This document shows, piece by piece, positions 1-9,059 of a stretch of 64,000 nucleotides of DNA (its first letter is position 1; each line of letters starts with the position of its first letter). The DNA comes from UBA2421 sp002343075 (GTDB taxonomy: Bacteria > Planctomycetota > Phycisphaerae > Tepidisphaerales > Tepidisphaeraceae). The notes beneath the pieces are model-generated. The model did no database searches, was not told where the DNA came from, and saw nothing but the letters and a program-made list of their open reading frames with translations. A program made the position numbers and the translations under genes. The stretch is from positions 186,001-250,000 of the forward strand of contig CALJLN010000046.1 of NCBI GenBank assembly GCA_937982565.1, given 5' to 3'.

Positions 1-1022
1 GCCGCATCTTCCGCTGCGCGATCGCCCAGGATCGTGCCGTCGTTCAGCGCCAGCGCGTAGACCGATTCAAGCAGCGCCTTCTGGGCAGCGTCGTCGGCCA
101 GCCGCGCGGTCTTCAGGGCAGAGCTTTTGAACGTCGCGTCGGCGCTCACATCGATCAGCGTGTCCACCCATGCCGGCGGCGCTGCGGGAATGACCACCAC
201 TTTCCGGGCGGTGGTGCGCGCCTCTTCAACGCTGCTGCCGGTGATCGTCGGCGCAGCGGTGGTTGATAGAACCTCGGCTGCGTCTTGCGAAAAACCGGGA
301 ACGAACTCTTTGATTGCGTTCACCAACTCACTGCTGTTGTAGGCGATGGTCACGTCCACAGCGCGGCTATCGCGAAACTGCACACTGGTCACGGGTTGCG
401 AGCTGGCCCACTCCACTAGCTGCGCGCGCGCCGCATCGTCAATCGCTGGCTCGACGGCAAAAGAATCGACAAGACGGCGGCTGGCATTCATCCGCGCGGA
501 ATCGATCAAGGCACGGCGCTGTGCGGCGTCAACTCCGGCCCACGCGGCCTGTCCGGCGGGCGGCGCGACCATCATCGCGCGCTCCGGCGACAGACTTCCG
601 GCAGTGGCGCTGAAGGAGCGCCTGGCCCATTGTGCCAGCTTCTGCTCAAGCTGGTCGTACGACAGCGGCGACTTGTTGGGGGCCGTGAGGGCGGTATCGA
701 GGACGAGCTGCGCGACTTCCATCGCAGGGACTTCCACGCGCACCTGGCAGGTGCCGTCATCGATCCATCGCACGCCGCCGACCTGTTGCGCCGCGGAGAC
801 GGTTTGCCAGAGCCGCCGACGGGCGTCCATGCGGTCAAGGTACGAGCCGACGGTGATACCCCGGCCAAGCGGCTCATCGGCGATCATCTCGACGATGCGT
901 GCCTGTGCCGCTATTCGCGCTGCGTCCACCTGCCGGTCGCGCTCGACATCCCCGCCGCGCAACCAGCCTGCGAGACACATCGCCGCTAAGAACATGAATC
1001 GAGCCATCGTCATCTGCGTCAT
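1..1022 (-). CDS. Secreted protein of unknown function (3' end outside window)
   Basis: This reading frame enters from the left edge and its start lies at 1022, so only the first 340 or so residues are visible. The protein begins MTQMTMARFMFLAAMCLAGW, a short basic start followed by a hydrophobic stretch that looks like a signal peptide. The rest is soluble, rich in Ala, Asp and Arg, with alternating charged helices and short beta-like valine stretches (for example TARKVVVIPAAPPAWV). I do not recognise a domain. Met4 or Met6 could equally be the start. Its start is separated from ispG by about 140 bp and the two genes diverge, so they may share a control region. Confidence that it is coding is good because the frame stays open for more than 1 kb with typical composition. 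Confidence 0.7.
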   Translation of the reverse strand, partial: MTQMTMARFMFLAAMCLAGWLRGGDVERDRQVDAARIAAQARIVEMIADEPLGRGITVGSYLDRMDARRRLWQTVSAAQQVGGVRWIDDGTCQVRVEVPAMEVAQLVLDTALTAPNKSPLSYDQLEQKLAQWARRSFSATAGSLSPERAMMVAPPAGQAAWAGVDAAQRRALIDSARMNASRRLVDSFAVEPAIDDAARAQLVEWASSQPVTSVQFRDSRAVDVTIAYNSSELVNAIKEFVPGFSQDAAEVLSTTAAPTITGSSVEEARTTARKVVVIPAAPPAWVDTLIDVSADATFKSSALKTARLADDAAQKALLESVYALALNDGTILGDRAAEDA

Positions 1023-1165
1023 TTATCGTCACAATAGACCACCCAACGCAACTATCGTTAGTTGAAGGTGGAAATCCCGCGGTTTAAGCGAATTGATTTG
1101 ACTTCAGCCGACCCATACCATCGCAGAAAGTCGGTCGTGCGATCCATACAGACGGTGTGAAGCTC

Positions 1166-2416
1166 ATGATTCAGCGCAGAAAAACAAGACAGGTAACCCT
1201 CGGCGACGACCGCGTGGGCCGCGTGACCATCGGCGGGGACGCGCCGGTGTCCGTTCAGACCATGACCAGCGGCTACACGCACGATATCGATGCGTGTGTC
1301 GCCGAGATTCACAAGCTCACCGCTGCCGGCGCCGACATGGTGCGCGTCGCAGTCCCCGAGAAAAAGGACACCGAGGCGCTGAAACAGATTCTGCCGCAAG
1401 TAACTGTTCCGATAGTCGCCGACGTTCACTTTCATTTTCAGCGCGCACTTGAAGCCGTCGAAGCCGGCATACACAAAATCCGGCTAAATCCGGGCAACAT
1501 CAACGATCGCGCGCAGGTTGAAAAGGTGATTGACGCCTGTAAAGAACGCGCGATTCCCATCCGGGTGGGTGTGAATGAAGGCTCGATCGTCGAGCGAAAG
1601 GACAAGCAGCGCAGGCTGAAAGAACTCGGTGGGATATTCGGCGGAAACAAGCACGGCCATATGCTGGCAATCATGATCGCCAAGCTTGAAGAGTACCTGG
1701 ACATTTTTTACGAGCGCAACTTTTTCGACATCGTTATCAGCGCCAAGAGCATCGATCCGCTATTGGTGATCGACGCTTATTCTGAGATCAGTAAGCGGTT
1801 TGATCACCCGCTGCACCTGGGCGTCACGCATGCCGGGCCTCGGGAGACTGGGGCGATTCGGTCGGTCGTCCCGCTTGGCACCCTGCTGTGCAACGGCGTG
1901 GGCGACACGCTGCGAATCAGTTACGCCAACGACCCGATTTTTGAGGTGGAAGACGGTCTGGAACTGCTCTATGTGCTCGGTTTGCGCGAGCGCAAGGGCG
2001 CGGAGTTGATCGCGTGCCCCACCTGCGGTCGGATTCAGGTGGATCTGTTTACGCTCATTCAGGATGTGAGAAAGAAACTCGCCGCCGAGATCAAGCTGCC
2101 GATGAAAGTTGCGGTGATGGGGTGTGTGGTGAATGGTCCCGGGGAGTGCGAAGGGGCCGACGTCGCAATTTTCGCCGGCGATCGACGGGGCATCATTTAT
2201 GTTCAGGGTGAAAAGGTTGCCAACGTGCCAGAGGCGCAGATTCTCGATGCCCTGCTCGAGGAATGTCGCAAGTTTGAGGCCGCGGTGAAAGCGGGCGCTG
2301 CGCGGCTGGGCGAGAAGAAAGTGGACATCCTTCCGCCGGACCCGATCGGTGAGCTTGGCAGCGGGTGGAAGAAGCTCGACAAGGCACGCGGGACCCATTT
2401 GCCCGTCGTCAACTAG
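1166..2416 (+). CDS. ispG: 4-hydroxy-3-methylbut-2-en-1-yl diphosphate synthase IspG (GcpE)
   Basis: IspG is the [4Fe-4S] enzyme that turns MEcPP into HMBPP, the penultimate step of the MEP isoprenoid pathway. The N-terminus IQRRKTRQV followed by IGGDAPVSVQTMTSG is the family hallmark, as is IRLNPGNI in the TIM barrel. The C-terminal cluster domain shows CPTCGR and MGCVVNGPGE, which supply the three cysteines that bind the cluster. The length (416 aa) suits the single-domain bacterial form without the large inserted domain of plants and chlamydiae. I chose ATG 1166 because it matches where the family normally begins; an in-frame GTG at 1157 adds three residues and no Shine-Dalgarno sequence separates the two. 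The gene stands alone and diverges from the gene on its left. Confidence 0.95.
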   Translation: MIQRRKTRQVTLGDDRVGRVTIGGDAPVSVQTMTSGYTHDIDACVAEIHKLTAAGADMVRVAVPEKKDTEALKQILPQVTVPIVADVHFHFQRALEAVEAGIHKIRLNPGNINDRAQVEKVIDACKERAIPIRVGVNEGSIVERKDKQRRLKELGGIFGGNKHGHMLAIMIAKLEEYLDIFYERNFFDIVISAKSIDPLLVIDAYSEISKRFDHPLHLGVTHAGPRETGAIRSVVPLGTLLCNGVGDTLRISYANDPIFEVEDGLELLYVLGLRERKGAELIACPTCGRIQVDLFTLIQDVRKKLAAEIKLPMKVAVMGCVVNGPGECEGADVAIFAGDRRGIIYVQGEKVANVPEAQILDALLEECRKFEAAVKAGAARLGEKKVDILPPDPIGELGSGWKKLDKARGTHLPVVN

Positions 2417-2528
2417 CGCCGCCTGTTATCGCAAACCCAGAAAACCTGCAGCACCCCAACTTATGTCTGATTATCATGCCTGTGCAGGATTTATGGCCTT
2501 TTCTTCATGCGCAGATCGTGACAGAAAT

Positions 2529-2558
2529 TTGACGTAGCCGGTCTGTAGCGACTAACTT
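2529..2558 (+). promoter_or_regulatory. Possible sigma-70 promoter for mscL
   Basis: TTGACG at 2529-2534 is a good -35 box. TAACTT at 2553-2558, 18 bp further on, is a weak -10 box. It sits 86 bp upstream of the mscL start in the only sizeable gap before that gene. This is inference from consensus match alone. Confidence 0.3.
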
Positions 2559-2643
2559 CCGCACCCGAAGTCGTCCCGACCGCCAACCTAGCGCGATCGC
2601 TTGCTGGCACGACGCTTTGGAGTCAGGTCAAAGGAACACCAGA

Positions 2644-3072
2644 ATGGGCCTCATCGCTGAATTTCGTGATTTTATCGTCAAGGGAAACGCCATCGACCTC
2701 GCGGTCGGCATCATCATTGGTGCCGCGTTCGGGGCGACGGTTAACTCACTCGTTGCAGACGTCATCATGCCACCGATCGGCTACCTTATGGGAGGGGTCG
2801 ATTTCGCTGACAAGAAGTTCATTCTCGTTGCCGATGGAAGCACACACCCTGTAACGGGCAACGTGATGAAGGAAGTGGCCGTCAGCTACGGTAAGTTTGT
2901 GAACACCGTGATCGCGCTACTGGTGCAGGGCTTTGCAATCTTCCTCGTCGTTAAGCTGATCAACACGGCGCGAAAGCGTTTTGAGCGAGAGAAGGAAGCC
3001 GCCCCCCCGCCGGCAGCACCGGAAGACGTGCTTTTGCTTCGCGAGATTCGCGATTCGCTCAAGACCCGCTAA
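2644..3072 (+). CDS. mscL: Large-conductance mechanosensitive channel MscL
   Basis: MscL is a homopentameric inner-membrane channel that opens under membrane tension to release solutes during hypo-osmotic shock. The protein starts MGLIAEFRDFIVKGNAIDLA, the amphipathic N-terminal helix of the family, then TM1 AVGIIIGAAFGATVNSLVADVIMPP (about residues 18-42) with the glycine-rich pore line. TM2 follows (about residues 78-100, VNTVIALLVQGFAIFLVVKLI) and then a charged C-terminal helical bundle. The 142-aa length is normal. A longer frame begins upstream at 2617, but the ATG at 2644 has AAAGGA about 9 bp before it and matches the family start exactly. It is followed closely by a DUF481 outer-membrane gene. 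Confidence 0.95.
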   Translation: MGLIAEFRDFIVKGNAIDLAVGIIIGAAFGATVNSLVADVIMPPIGYLMGGVDFADKKFILVADGSTHPVTGNVMKEVAVSYGKFVNTVIALLVQGFAIFLVVKLINTARKRFEREKEAAPPPAAPEDVLLLREIRDSLKTR

Positions 3073-3133
3073 ATCGAGCGCAGAATCGGCAATTGGTCAA
3101 ATTTTCGTACCAGAATTATTCAGGAGTGTATTC

Positions 3134-4162
3134 GTGAAAAGTGCAATCAAGCTCGCAGCATTGGCTGCCATCAGCTTCGGCGCAACATTTGCGGCGGCTG
3201 ACACCATCACCTTCAAAAACGGCGACAAGCTCACGGGCACCGTTGTTGAAATGATCGACGGCAAGATCAAGTTCAAATCGCCGGCGGTTGGCGAGATCGT
3301 GATCGACAGCCTCGACGTCTCCACGTTCAGCACAGACGGGCTGATCGACCTGCAATTGGCCGACGGAACCATCGTCAAACAGCAGGTGAGCGCCGGCGAA
3401 GAAGGCAAAATCAGCGTCAGCAGCGAAGCGGGCGCGCAGCAATACGACATCAGTTCCATCAAGGGAATTAACCCTCGCACTGGATGGAACGGCAGCCTTG
3501 TCGGCGGCTTCATCATTAACCGCGGCAATACCGAAAACGAGTCGTATCGCGCCGCATTCGACATCAACCGCAGGAGCGAGCAGGATCGCATCCGTTTCGG
3601 TGGTGCGTACAACCTCACGCGCGAGTCGGATGACGACGGCGGGAAGACTTCGACGGTTGATAACTGGTTTACCTTCGGCCAATACGACTATTTCTTCAAC
3701 GAAAAACTCTACGGCTATGCCCGTCTGCAGGTGGACCACGATCGTATTGCGGCGCTGGAGTATCGCATCACGCCATCGCTCGGCTTGGGCTATCAGTGGG
3801 TGGAAGGCCCGGTATGGAACTTCAACACCGAAGGCGGCGTCGCCTATGTGTATGAAAAATATGAAGATAACGATGATATCCCCGATTTCGATGACGACGA
3901 CAGCTATGTCGCGCTCCGCCTGGCCTATCACTATGACCGCCGGCTGAACGACAAGGTGCTGCTGTTTCATAACTTGGAGTACATCCCTGCGATCGACGAT
4001 CTGAATAACTTCCAGATCAACACCGACCTCGGTATTCGCGCCGACCTGACCGCGAAGATGTTTGCCGAGTTTAAGTTTGAGCTGAAGCACGACAGCACTC
4101 CGGCCGCCGGCGCAAAAGAGAACGACTTCCGCTACATTTTCGGCATCGGCTGGGCGTTCTAA
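3134..4162 (+). CDS. DUF481 (YdiY-like) outer-membrane beta-barrel protein
   Basis: The protein starts with GTG at 3134, preceded by CAGGAG at 3121-3126, and opens with a clear signal peptide (KSAIKLAALAAISFGATFAAADT). The mature N-terminus, DTITFKNGDKLTGTVVEMIDGKI, is the small SH3-like module often found before DUF481. From about residue 115 onward alternating polar and hydrophobic residues form likely beta strands (GSLVGGFIINRGNTENESYRAAF is typical of the family). The last residue is phenylalanine, the usual outer-membrane assembly signal read by BamA. An acidic loop rich in Asp lies around residue 250. The role of DUF481 proteins is unknown; some are induced by salt or acid. An intrinsic terminator follows about 70 bp downstream, so the gene is probably a single transcription unit or shares a message with mscL. 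Confidence 0.85.
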   Translation: MKSAIKLAALAAISFGATFAAADTITFKNGDKLTGTVVEMIDGKIKFKSPAVGEIVIDSLDVSTFSTDGLIDLQLADGTIVKQQVSAGEEGKISVSSEAGAQQYDISSIKGINPRTGWNGSLVGGFIINRGNTENESYRAAFDINRRSEQDRIRFGGAYNLTRESDDDGGKTSTVDNWFTFGQYDYFFNEKLYGYARLQVDHDRIAALEYRITPSLGLGYQWVEGPVWNFNTEGGVAYVYEKYEDNDDIPDFDDDDSYVALRLAYHYDRRLNDKVLLFHNLEYIPAIDDLNNFQINTDLGIRADLTAKMFAEFKFELKHDSTPAAGAKENDFRYIFGIGWAF

Positions 4163-4233
4163 GTTCGGCAGGATGCCAAGTTTGCCCGCCGGGATCGAGC
4201 GGTGGGTGCATGCGAGTCATACGAACTGTTCAG

Positions 4234-4270
4234 GTGCCTCAGATTGTCACGATTTGAGGCACTTTTTCTT
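4234..4270 (+). terminator. Rho-independent terminator of the DUF481 gene
   Basis: GTGCCTCA (4234-4241) and TGAGGCAC (4255-4262) form a perfect 8-bp stem with a 13-nt loop, followed at once by TTTTTCTT. This is a classic intrinsic terminator in the plus direction, between the DUF481 gene and argC. Confidence 0.8.
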
Positions 4271-4355
4271 GCGCAATGCCCGCCGAGCTGAACTGCAGTC
4301 GATTTCTCCTCCCGCGGATTTGGTCAATCAGCTCTCCAGCCATACATTTCTGCCG

Positions 4356-5330
4356 ATGAACAAGTTGCGCGCGGGAATCGTAGGTGTATCCGGATACGGC
4401 GGTGGTGAGGCGCTTCGGCTGCTTGCCAACCATCCTTACTTTGATCTGGTGCATGTCGCCGGTGAGTCCTCCGCCGGGCAGAAGCTTCGTGAGCGATTTC
4501 CCGGGCTGGGCGCGCTGGGCGAGTTGTCGATCGAAAAGTGGGCACCTGGCTCGCTGCCCGAATTGGATGTTTTGTTTGCCTCGCTGCCAACGGGCGAGAG
4601 CAAAACGGGACTGGCGCAAGTGTCGACAAGTACAAAGATTGTCGATATCGGCGGCGACCATCGATACGCCCCGGGGTGGACGTACGGCCTTGCCGACGTA
4701 TGGCCCGATCGCCTCCGCGCCGCTACGCGCGTCGCCAACCCCGGCTGCTACCCTGCGGCGAGTCTGCTCGCGCTTGCCCCGCTGCTCCACGCAGGCTTGT
4801 GTGAACCGGGTGCGCCCATCATCATCGACGCCAAATCCGGCGTAAGCGGCGCCGGCCGGGGCGGCGGTTCGACCTTCGGCTATGCCGAGGTGAATGAAGA
4901 TGTCAGTGCGTACGGCCTGCTCAAACACTCGCACATGCCGGAGATCGCCGCGACGATTGCCCAACTGAGCGGCGACGCCTCACGCCTGGTTTTCACTCCC
5001 CACCTCATCCCCATGACCCGCGGGATTCTGGCAACGATTTACGCCACCGGCAGCGCAACCACCGAAGCCTGCACGACCGCCGCGCGACAGTTTTATGCCG
5101 ATCGACCGTTCATCCGAATCAGCGACAAGCCCCCGCACACCAAGTGGGCCGCCGGCAGCAATCTCGCGTTCATCCACTATGCATGCGACCCTGCGCGAAA
5201 GCTGATGATGGCCGTCGCCGCCATCGACAACCTCGGCAAAGGCGCCGCCGGGCAGGCGGTGCAGAATGCTAATCTGATGTTCGGGCTGGATGAAACAACC
5301 GGGCTTACTGGCACGCCGATCTGGCCGTGA
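4356..5330 (+). CDS. argC: N-acetyl-gamma-glutamyl-phosphate reductase ArgC
   Basis: ArgC reduces N-acetylglutamyl phosphate to the semialdehyde with NADPH, the third step of arginine synthesis. The N-terminus MNKLRAGIVGVSGYGGGEALRLL is the Rossmann nucleotide-binding signature. The catalytic cysteine is in VANPGCYPAAS, and the conserved KSGVSGAGRG and KHSHMPEI motifs follow. The start at ATG 4356 matches the family; the frame is open further upstream but that part overlaps the terminator of the preceding gene. At 324 residues it is slightly shorter than the common 340. The other arg genes seen here, argB and argF, lie more than 20 kb away on the other strand. The gene converges on exoD with only 4 bp between the stop codons. 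Confidence 0.95.
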   Translation: MNKLRAGIVGVSGYGGGEALRLLANHPYFDLVHVAGESSAGQKLRERFPGLGALGELSIEKWAPGSLPELDVLFASLPTGESKTGLAQVSTSTKIVDIGGDHRYAPGWTYGLADVWPDRLRAATRVANPGCYPAASLLALAPLLHAGLCEPGAPIIIDAKSGVSGAGRGGGSTFGYAEVNEDVSAYGLLKHSHMPEIAATIAQLSGDASRLVFTPHLIPMTRGILATIYATGSATTEACTTAARQFYADRPFIRISDKPPHTKWAAGSNLAFIHYACDPARKLMMAVAAIDNLGKGAAGQAVQNANLMFGLDETTGLTGTPIWP

Positions 5331-5334
5331 TATG

Positions 5335-6006
5335 TTAGAAGACCTTATCCCAGACTTTCTGTAGCATCTGGAGGATGAAATCGCCCATCAGGAATAGGAT
5401 GATCCAGAGGATGATGTTCAGGGCGTGTCCGATCAACAGCGCCACGCCGTCGCGTTCGAGAAGGCCAAACGCGAGAAACATTAGCACCACCGCAGGGGGG
5501 ACGTTGTTCCACGGAATGGGAATCGGAAGCGCCAGCGCGACGGCTGCGGCGCAGAGGGAAAGGCCGATCGACCAGTGCCATGCTTTTGACGTCAGCGGCG
5601 AGAGTCTTGGCTTGAGCAGTTTTTCGACTTTGTTCAGCACCCGTTCCACGCCGTTGACCAATCGCTGCAACTTTTCGTTCGATAACTCTCGCCGCGCGAT
5701 AAACTTCGGTAGCCAAGGCCGAATGCTGAGCATCACACACGCCCCGAGGAGAAAGATCGCCGCACCGAAGGCTGTTGAAATGCCAGGAATCGGCAGCACC
5801 AGGAATGGCGCGGTCAAGATGATAATCAGCACGGCATGTCCGCGGTCGCCGAGCACTTCCATCATCCGCGCCAGCGTGATCGACTGCCCGTTGGCGTCTT
5901 TCAGCAGCGCATCGAGGTCATCGGCCAGTCGGCGATTGTGGATTTCACGGGTTTCCGGCGTTTCGGGCGGCGTCGCTGGGGGTTCAGTTATCACGCGTTC
6001 ATTCAC
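5335..6006 (-). CDS. ExoD family membrane protein
   Basis: This 223-residue protein matches the exopolysaccharide-synthesis ExoD family: a soluble N-terminal helix with the SITLARMMEVLGDRGHAVLIIILTAPFLVLPIPG signature split over residues 42-75, then hydrophobic segments at about 58-78, 80-94, 145-165, 168-188 and 192-212. The conserved AFLVLPIPGIS-type loop and the Trp-rich turn IRPWLP are present. ExoD affects exopolysaccharide production in rhizobia, but the biochemical activity is unknown and many bacteria carry the gene without an EPS cluster. Here no polysaccharide genes adjoin it. Its 3' end nearly touches that of argC. Confidence 0.85.
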   Translation of the reverse strand: MNERVITEPPATPPETPETREIHNRRLADDLDALLKDANGQSITLARMMEVLGDRGHAVLIIILTAPFLVLPIPGISTAFGAAIFLLGACVMLSIRPWLPKFIARRELSNEKLQRLVNGVERVLNKVEKLLKPRLSPLTSKAWHWSIGLSLCAAAVALALPIPIPWNNVPPAVVLMFLAFGLLERDGVALLIGHALNIILWIILFLMGDFILQMLQKVWDKVF

Positions 6007-6174
6007 CTTCTGTTGAACAGTCCCAAAGCTTCATTTCCGGTCCTTAAGACGTCAAGCGTCCCGCCGAAACTGCTTTGTCAACTCACCTTACGGTCTAGCC
6101 GATAATGAGCAATGACGCCGCTACCGGCCAAACGTGGCCGAGATGAATTCCATCGTCCACCCAGGCCCCCTGGC

Positions 6175-6202
6175 TTGATATGACGCACATGCCTCCTACA
6201 AT
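6175..6202 (+). promoter_or_regulatory. Sigma-70 type promoter of clpC
   Basis: TTGATA (6175-6180) and TACAAT (6197-6202) are separated by 16 bp, each one or two bases from consensus. The predicted transcript would start near 6209, leaving a leader of about 110 nt before clpC. No CtsR-type or CIRCE operator is recognisable nearby, although GTTGT/ACAAC half-sites flank an AT-rich stretch around 6254-6271. Confidence 0.55.
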
Positions 6203-6318
6203 CGCCAGAGAACAAATTACCTGCCTCGCCGTAAGTTACGTAGAGATCTGATTTGTTGTGTATCTAGACAACGATCCGCTCAATGCTGACGGTGCCGCCG
6301 GTTAGGAGAACGAAGCTC

Positions 6319-8850
6319 ATGTTTGAACGGTTCACGGATAGAGCAAGAAAAGTGATGGCGCTGGCCAATCAAGAGGCCCAGCGTTTTAACCATGAATACA
6401 TTGGCACCGAGCATATTTTGCTGGGCCTGGTCAAAGAAGGCTCAGGCGTCGGCGCCAACGTGCTGAAAAATCTGGATGTCGATCTGCGCAAGGTCCGGCT
6501 GGAAGTCGAGAAGCTGGTTAAGAGTGGGCCGGACATGGTCACCATGGGCAAGCTGCCGCAAACGCCGCGTGCCAAGAAGGTGATCGAATATGCCATCGAA
6601 GAAGCGCGTAATCTCAATCACAATTATGTCGGCACGGAACACCTTCTTCTCGGCCTGCTGCGCGAGCACGATGGCGTGGCGGCGCAGGTTCTGATGAACC
6701 TCGGGCTGAAACTGGAAGAAGTGCGTGAAGAAGTCCTCAACCTCTTGGGTGCAGGCGTGGATAGCGAAGAACCTCAATCACAAGAAAAAGGCCAGCAGAA
6801 GGGCAAGAGTAAAACCCCTGCGCTGGATTCATTCGGCCGCGATTTGACCGAGCTGGCGCGCGATAATCAGCTTGACCCGGTCATCGGCCGGCAAAACGAG
6901 ATCGAACGGGTCATCCAGATCCTTTGCCGCCGTCAGAAAAACAACCCGGTGTTGCTAGGTGAGGCCGGCGTCGGCAAGACTGCAATTGTCGAAGGCCTTG
7001 CGCAGATGATCATCAGCAACAATGTGCCGGAAATCCTGCACGAACGGCGGCTGGTGGTCCTCGACCTGGCGATGATGGTCGCCGGCACGAAGTATCGCGG
7101 GCAGTTTGAAGAACGCATCAAGGCGGTCATGAATGAAGTCCGCCGGGCGAAGAATGTCATTCTCTTCATCGACGAGCTTCATACGCTCGTCGGTGCAGGC
7201 GGTGCCGAGGGAGCAATCGATGCTTCCAATGTGCTGAAGCCCGCGCTGAGCCGCGGCGAGATTCAGTGCATCGGTGCCACCACTTTTGATGAATATCGTA
7301 AGTATATTGAGAAAGATGCGGCCCTGGCGCGCCGGTTTCAGCCGATCACGGTCGAGTCGCCGAGCAAGACCGACGCGGTTGAGATTCTCAAGGGCCTGCG
7401 CGACCGTTACGAGGCCCACCACCGGGTACAGATTCTCGATCAGGCACTCGCGGCAGCGGTGGAACTGTCCGACCGCTACATCACGGGCCGTTGCCTCCCG
7501 GATAAGGCGATTGACGTGCTGGACGAGGCCGGTGCCCGCATCCGCCTGCGCAGCATGACCAAGCCGCCAAACCTGGCCGAGCTTGAAGAACAGATCGAGC
7601 GGCTGAGCATCAGCAAAGATGAAGCCGTTCGCAACGCCGAATATGAGGAAGCCGCGCGCCTGCGCGATCAGGCGGAGCAGCTTCGTGCGAAAAAGGAAGG
7701 CATTCAGAAGCAGTGGAGAGACCGCGCCAAGGAAGTCGACGGCGTGGTGGATGAAGAGGTCATCGCCGAAGTGGTCAGCAAGATGACCGGCGTGCCGCTG
7801 ACCCGTCTCGAAAAAGAGGAAGCCCAGCGGTTGCTTGAGCTTGAAAACGAGCTGCACAAGCGCGTTGTATCGCAAGATGAAGCGATCCGGGCGATCAGCA
7901 AGACCATCCGCCGGAGCCGCGCCGGGTTGAAAGACCCGAACCGCCCGATGGGTAGCTTCCTTTTCTTAGGCCCCAGCGGCGTTGGTAAAACGCTTCTGAG
8001 CAAGGCGCTGGCCGAGTTCATGTTCGGCGATGAAGACGCGATGATCATGATCGACATGAGCGAATACATGGAGAAGCACAACGTCTCCAGGCTCATCGGC
8101 GCGCCCCCCGGCTATGTCGGATATGAAGAAGGCGGCCAGCTCACCGAGCGCATCCGCCGGCGGCCATATTCGGTGGTGTTGCTTGACGAAGTAGAGAAGG
8201 CCCACCCTGACGTCTTCAACATGCTGCTGCAGATCATGGAAGAAGGCCGTCTGACCGACTCGTTTGGCAGGCATGTCGATTTCCGCAATGTCGTCATGAT
8301 CATGACGAGCAACATCGGCGCAGAACTGATTAAAGGCGGCGTGACTCCCTTCGGCCTGCAGGGCCGCGGCAAGGGCGACGCCGGCGAGCAGTCGTATCAG
8401 AAGATGAAGGGTACGCTCATGAAAGAGATCGAGCGTTACTTCCGTCCTGAGTTTGTCGGCCGGCTGGATGATGTGATTGTCTTCCGCCCGCTGAACAAGA
8501 CGCACCTTGAATCGATCGTGGAGCTTGAGCTGAAGAAGGTCACCAAGCGATTGGTGGAGCACGGCCTGAAGATCGAGCTGACGCAGGAAGCGAAGGAATT
8601 CCTGATCGATAAAGGAACCAACACCGATTTCGGCGCGCGGCCGCTGCGTCGCGCGATCGAGCAGCATGTGGAAGACCCGCTAAGCGAGGATATTCTGCGT
8701 GGGGCGTTCAAGGGCAAAGAGATGATTCGCATCAGTGTGAAGCAGGAAGAAGGTGCCGAGAAACACCTCTTCTTCGAAGCCACCGCAGCGGGTGCAACTC
8801 CGGGAGAAGCGCCAGCGCAACTGGCGCAAGCCGGCAGTGACGCGACCTGA
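6319..8850 (+). CDS. clpC: ATP-dependent Clp protease ATP-binding subunit ClpC
   Basis: ClpC is the AAA+ unfoldase that feeds proteins to ClpP. The 843 residues show two Clp_N repeats (about 1-145), the first AAA module with Walker A GEAGVGKTA (about 214-222) and Walker B VILFIDELHTL, a UVR-type coiled-coil segment in the middle (YEEAARLRDQAEQLRAKKE, about 435-460) that marks ClpC rather than ClpB, and the second AAA module with Walker A GPSGVGKT (about 551-558) and the GYVGYEEGGQLTE pore loop. A C-terminal D2-small domain follows. The start ATG 6319 has TTAGGAGA 8-9 bp upstream; 12 more codons are open before it but lack such a site. A promoter is visible about 115 bp upstream. No mcsA, mcsB or ctsR adjoins it, so regulation differs from that of Firmicutes. 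Confidence 0.97.
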   Translation: MFERFTDRARKVMALANQEAQRFNHEYIGTEHILLGLVKEGSGVGANVLKNLDVDLRKVRLEVEKLVKSGPDMVTMGKLPQTPRAKKVIEYAIEEARNLNHNYVGTEHLLLGLLREHDGVAAQVLMNLGLKLEEVREEVLNLLGAGVDSEEPQSQEKGQQKGKSKTPALDSFGRDLTELARDNQLDPVIGRQNEIERVIQILCRRQKNNPVLLGEAGVGKTAIVEGLAQMIISNNVPEILHERRLVVLDLAMMVAGTKYRGQFEERIKAVMNEVRRAKNVILFIDELHTLVGAGGAEGAIDASNVLKPALSRGEIQCIGATTFDEYRKYIEKDAALARRFQPITVESPSKTDAVEILKGLRDRYEAHHRVQILDQALAAAVELSDRYITGRCLPDKAIDVLDEAGARIRLRSMTKPPNLAELEEQIERLSISKDEAVRNAEYEEAARLRDQAEQLRAKKEGIQKQWRDRAKEVDGVVDEEVIAEVVSKMTGVPLTRLEKEEAQRLLELENELHKRVVSQDEAIRAISKTIRRSRAGLKDPNRPMGSFLFLGPSGVGKTLLSKALAEFMFGDEDAMIMIDMSEYMEKHNVSRLIGAPPGYVGYEEGGQLTERIRRRPYSVVLLDEVEKAHPDVFNMLLQIMEEGRLTDSFGRHVDFRNVVMIMTSNIGAELIKGGVTPFGLQGRGKGDAGEQSYQKMKGTLMKEIERYFRPEFVGRLDDVIVFRPLNKTHLESIVELELKKVTKRLVEHGLKIELTQEAKEFLIDKGTNTDFGARPLRRAIEQHVEDPLSEDILRGAFKGKEMIRISVKQEEGAEKHLFFEATAAGATPGEAPAQLAQAGSDAT

Positions 8851-8879
8851 TGCAGGCACCCCGGCTCTGAGGTCAACAC

Positions 8880-8914
8880 ACAACGCCCTGGCGCGACACC
8901 CGCCGGGGCGTTGT
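8880..8914 (+). terminator. Hairpin, probable terminator of clpC
   Basis: ACAACGCCC (8880-8888) pairs with GGGCGTTGT (8906-8914) in a perfect 9-bp stem, 30 bp after the clpC stop. The following ACGTTT is a poor uridine tract, so it may be a weak or factor-assisted terminator. Confidence 0.5.
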
Positions 8915-9059
8915 ACGTTTGGCAATCCAGACCTGCCGCAATCATCACCGCCGAGGTTGCCACGCTTCACGGTGGCCGCGCCTGATCACGTTTAGCAAGC
9001 CCGAGCGCTCTCAGCCCAACACGAGTCTGCGCGAGGCAGTTCTGCCGGCATCGCAGTGC

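Noticed and set aside
3116..4090. Long minus-strand frame opposite the DUF481 gene
   Set aside because: Antisense shadow of a gene with signal peptide, ribosome-binding site and terminator.
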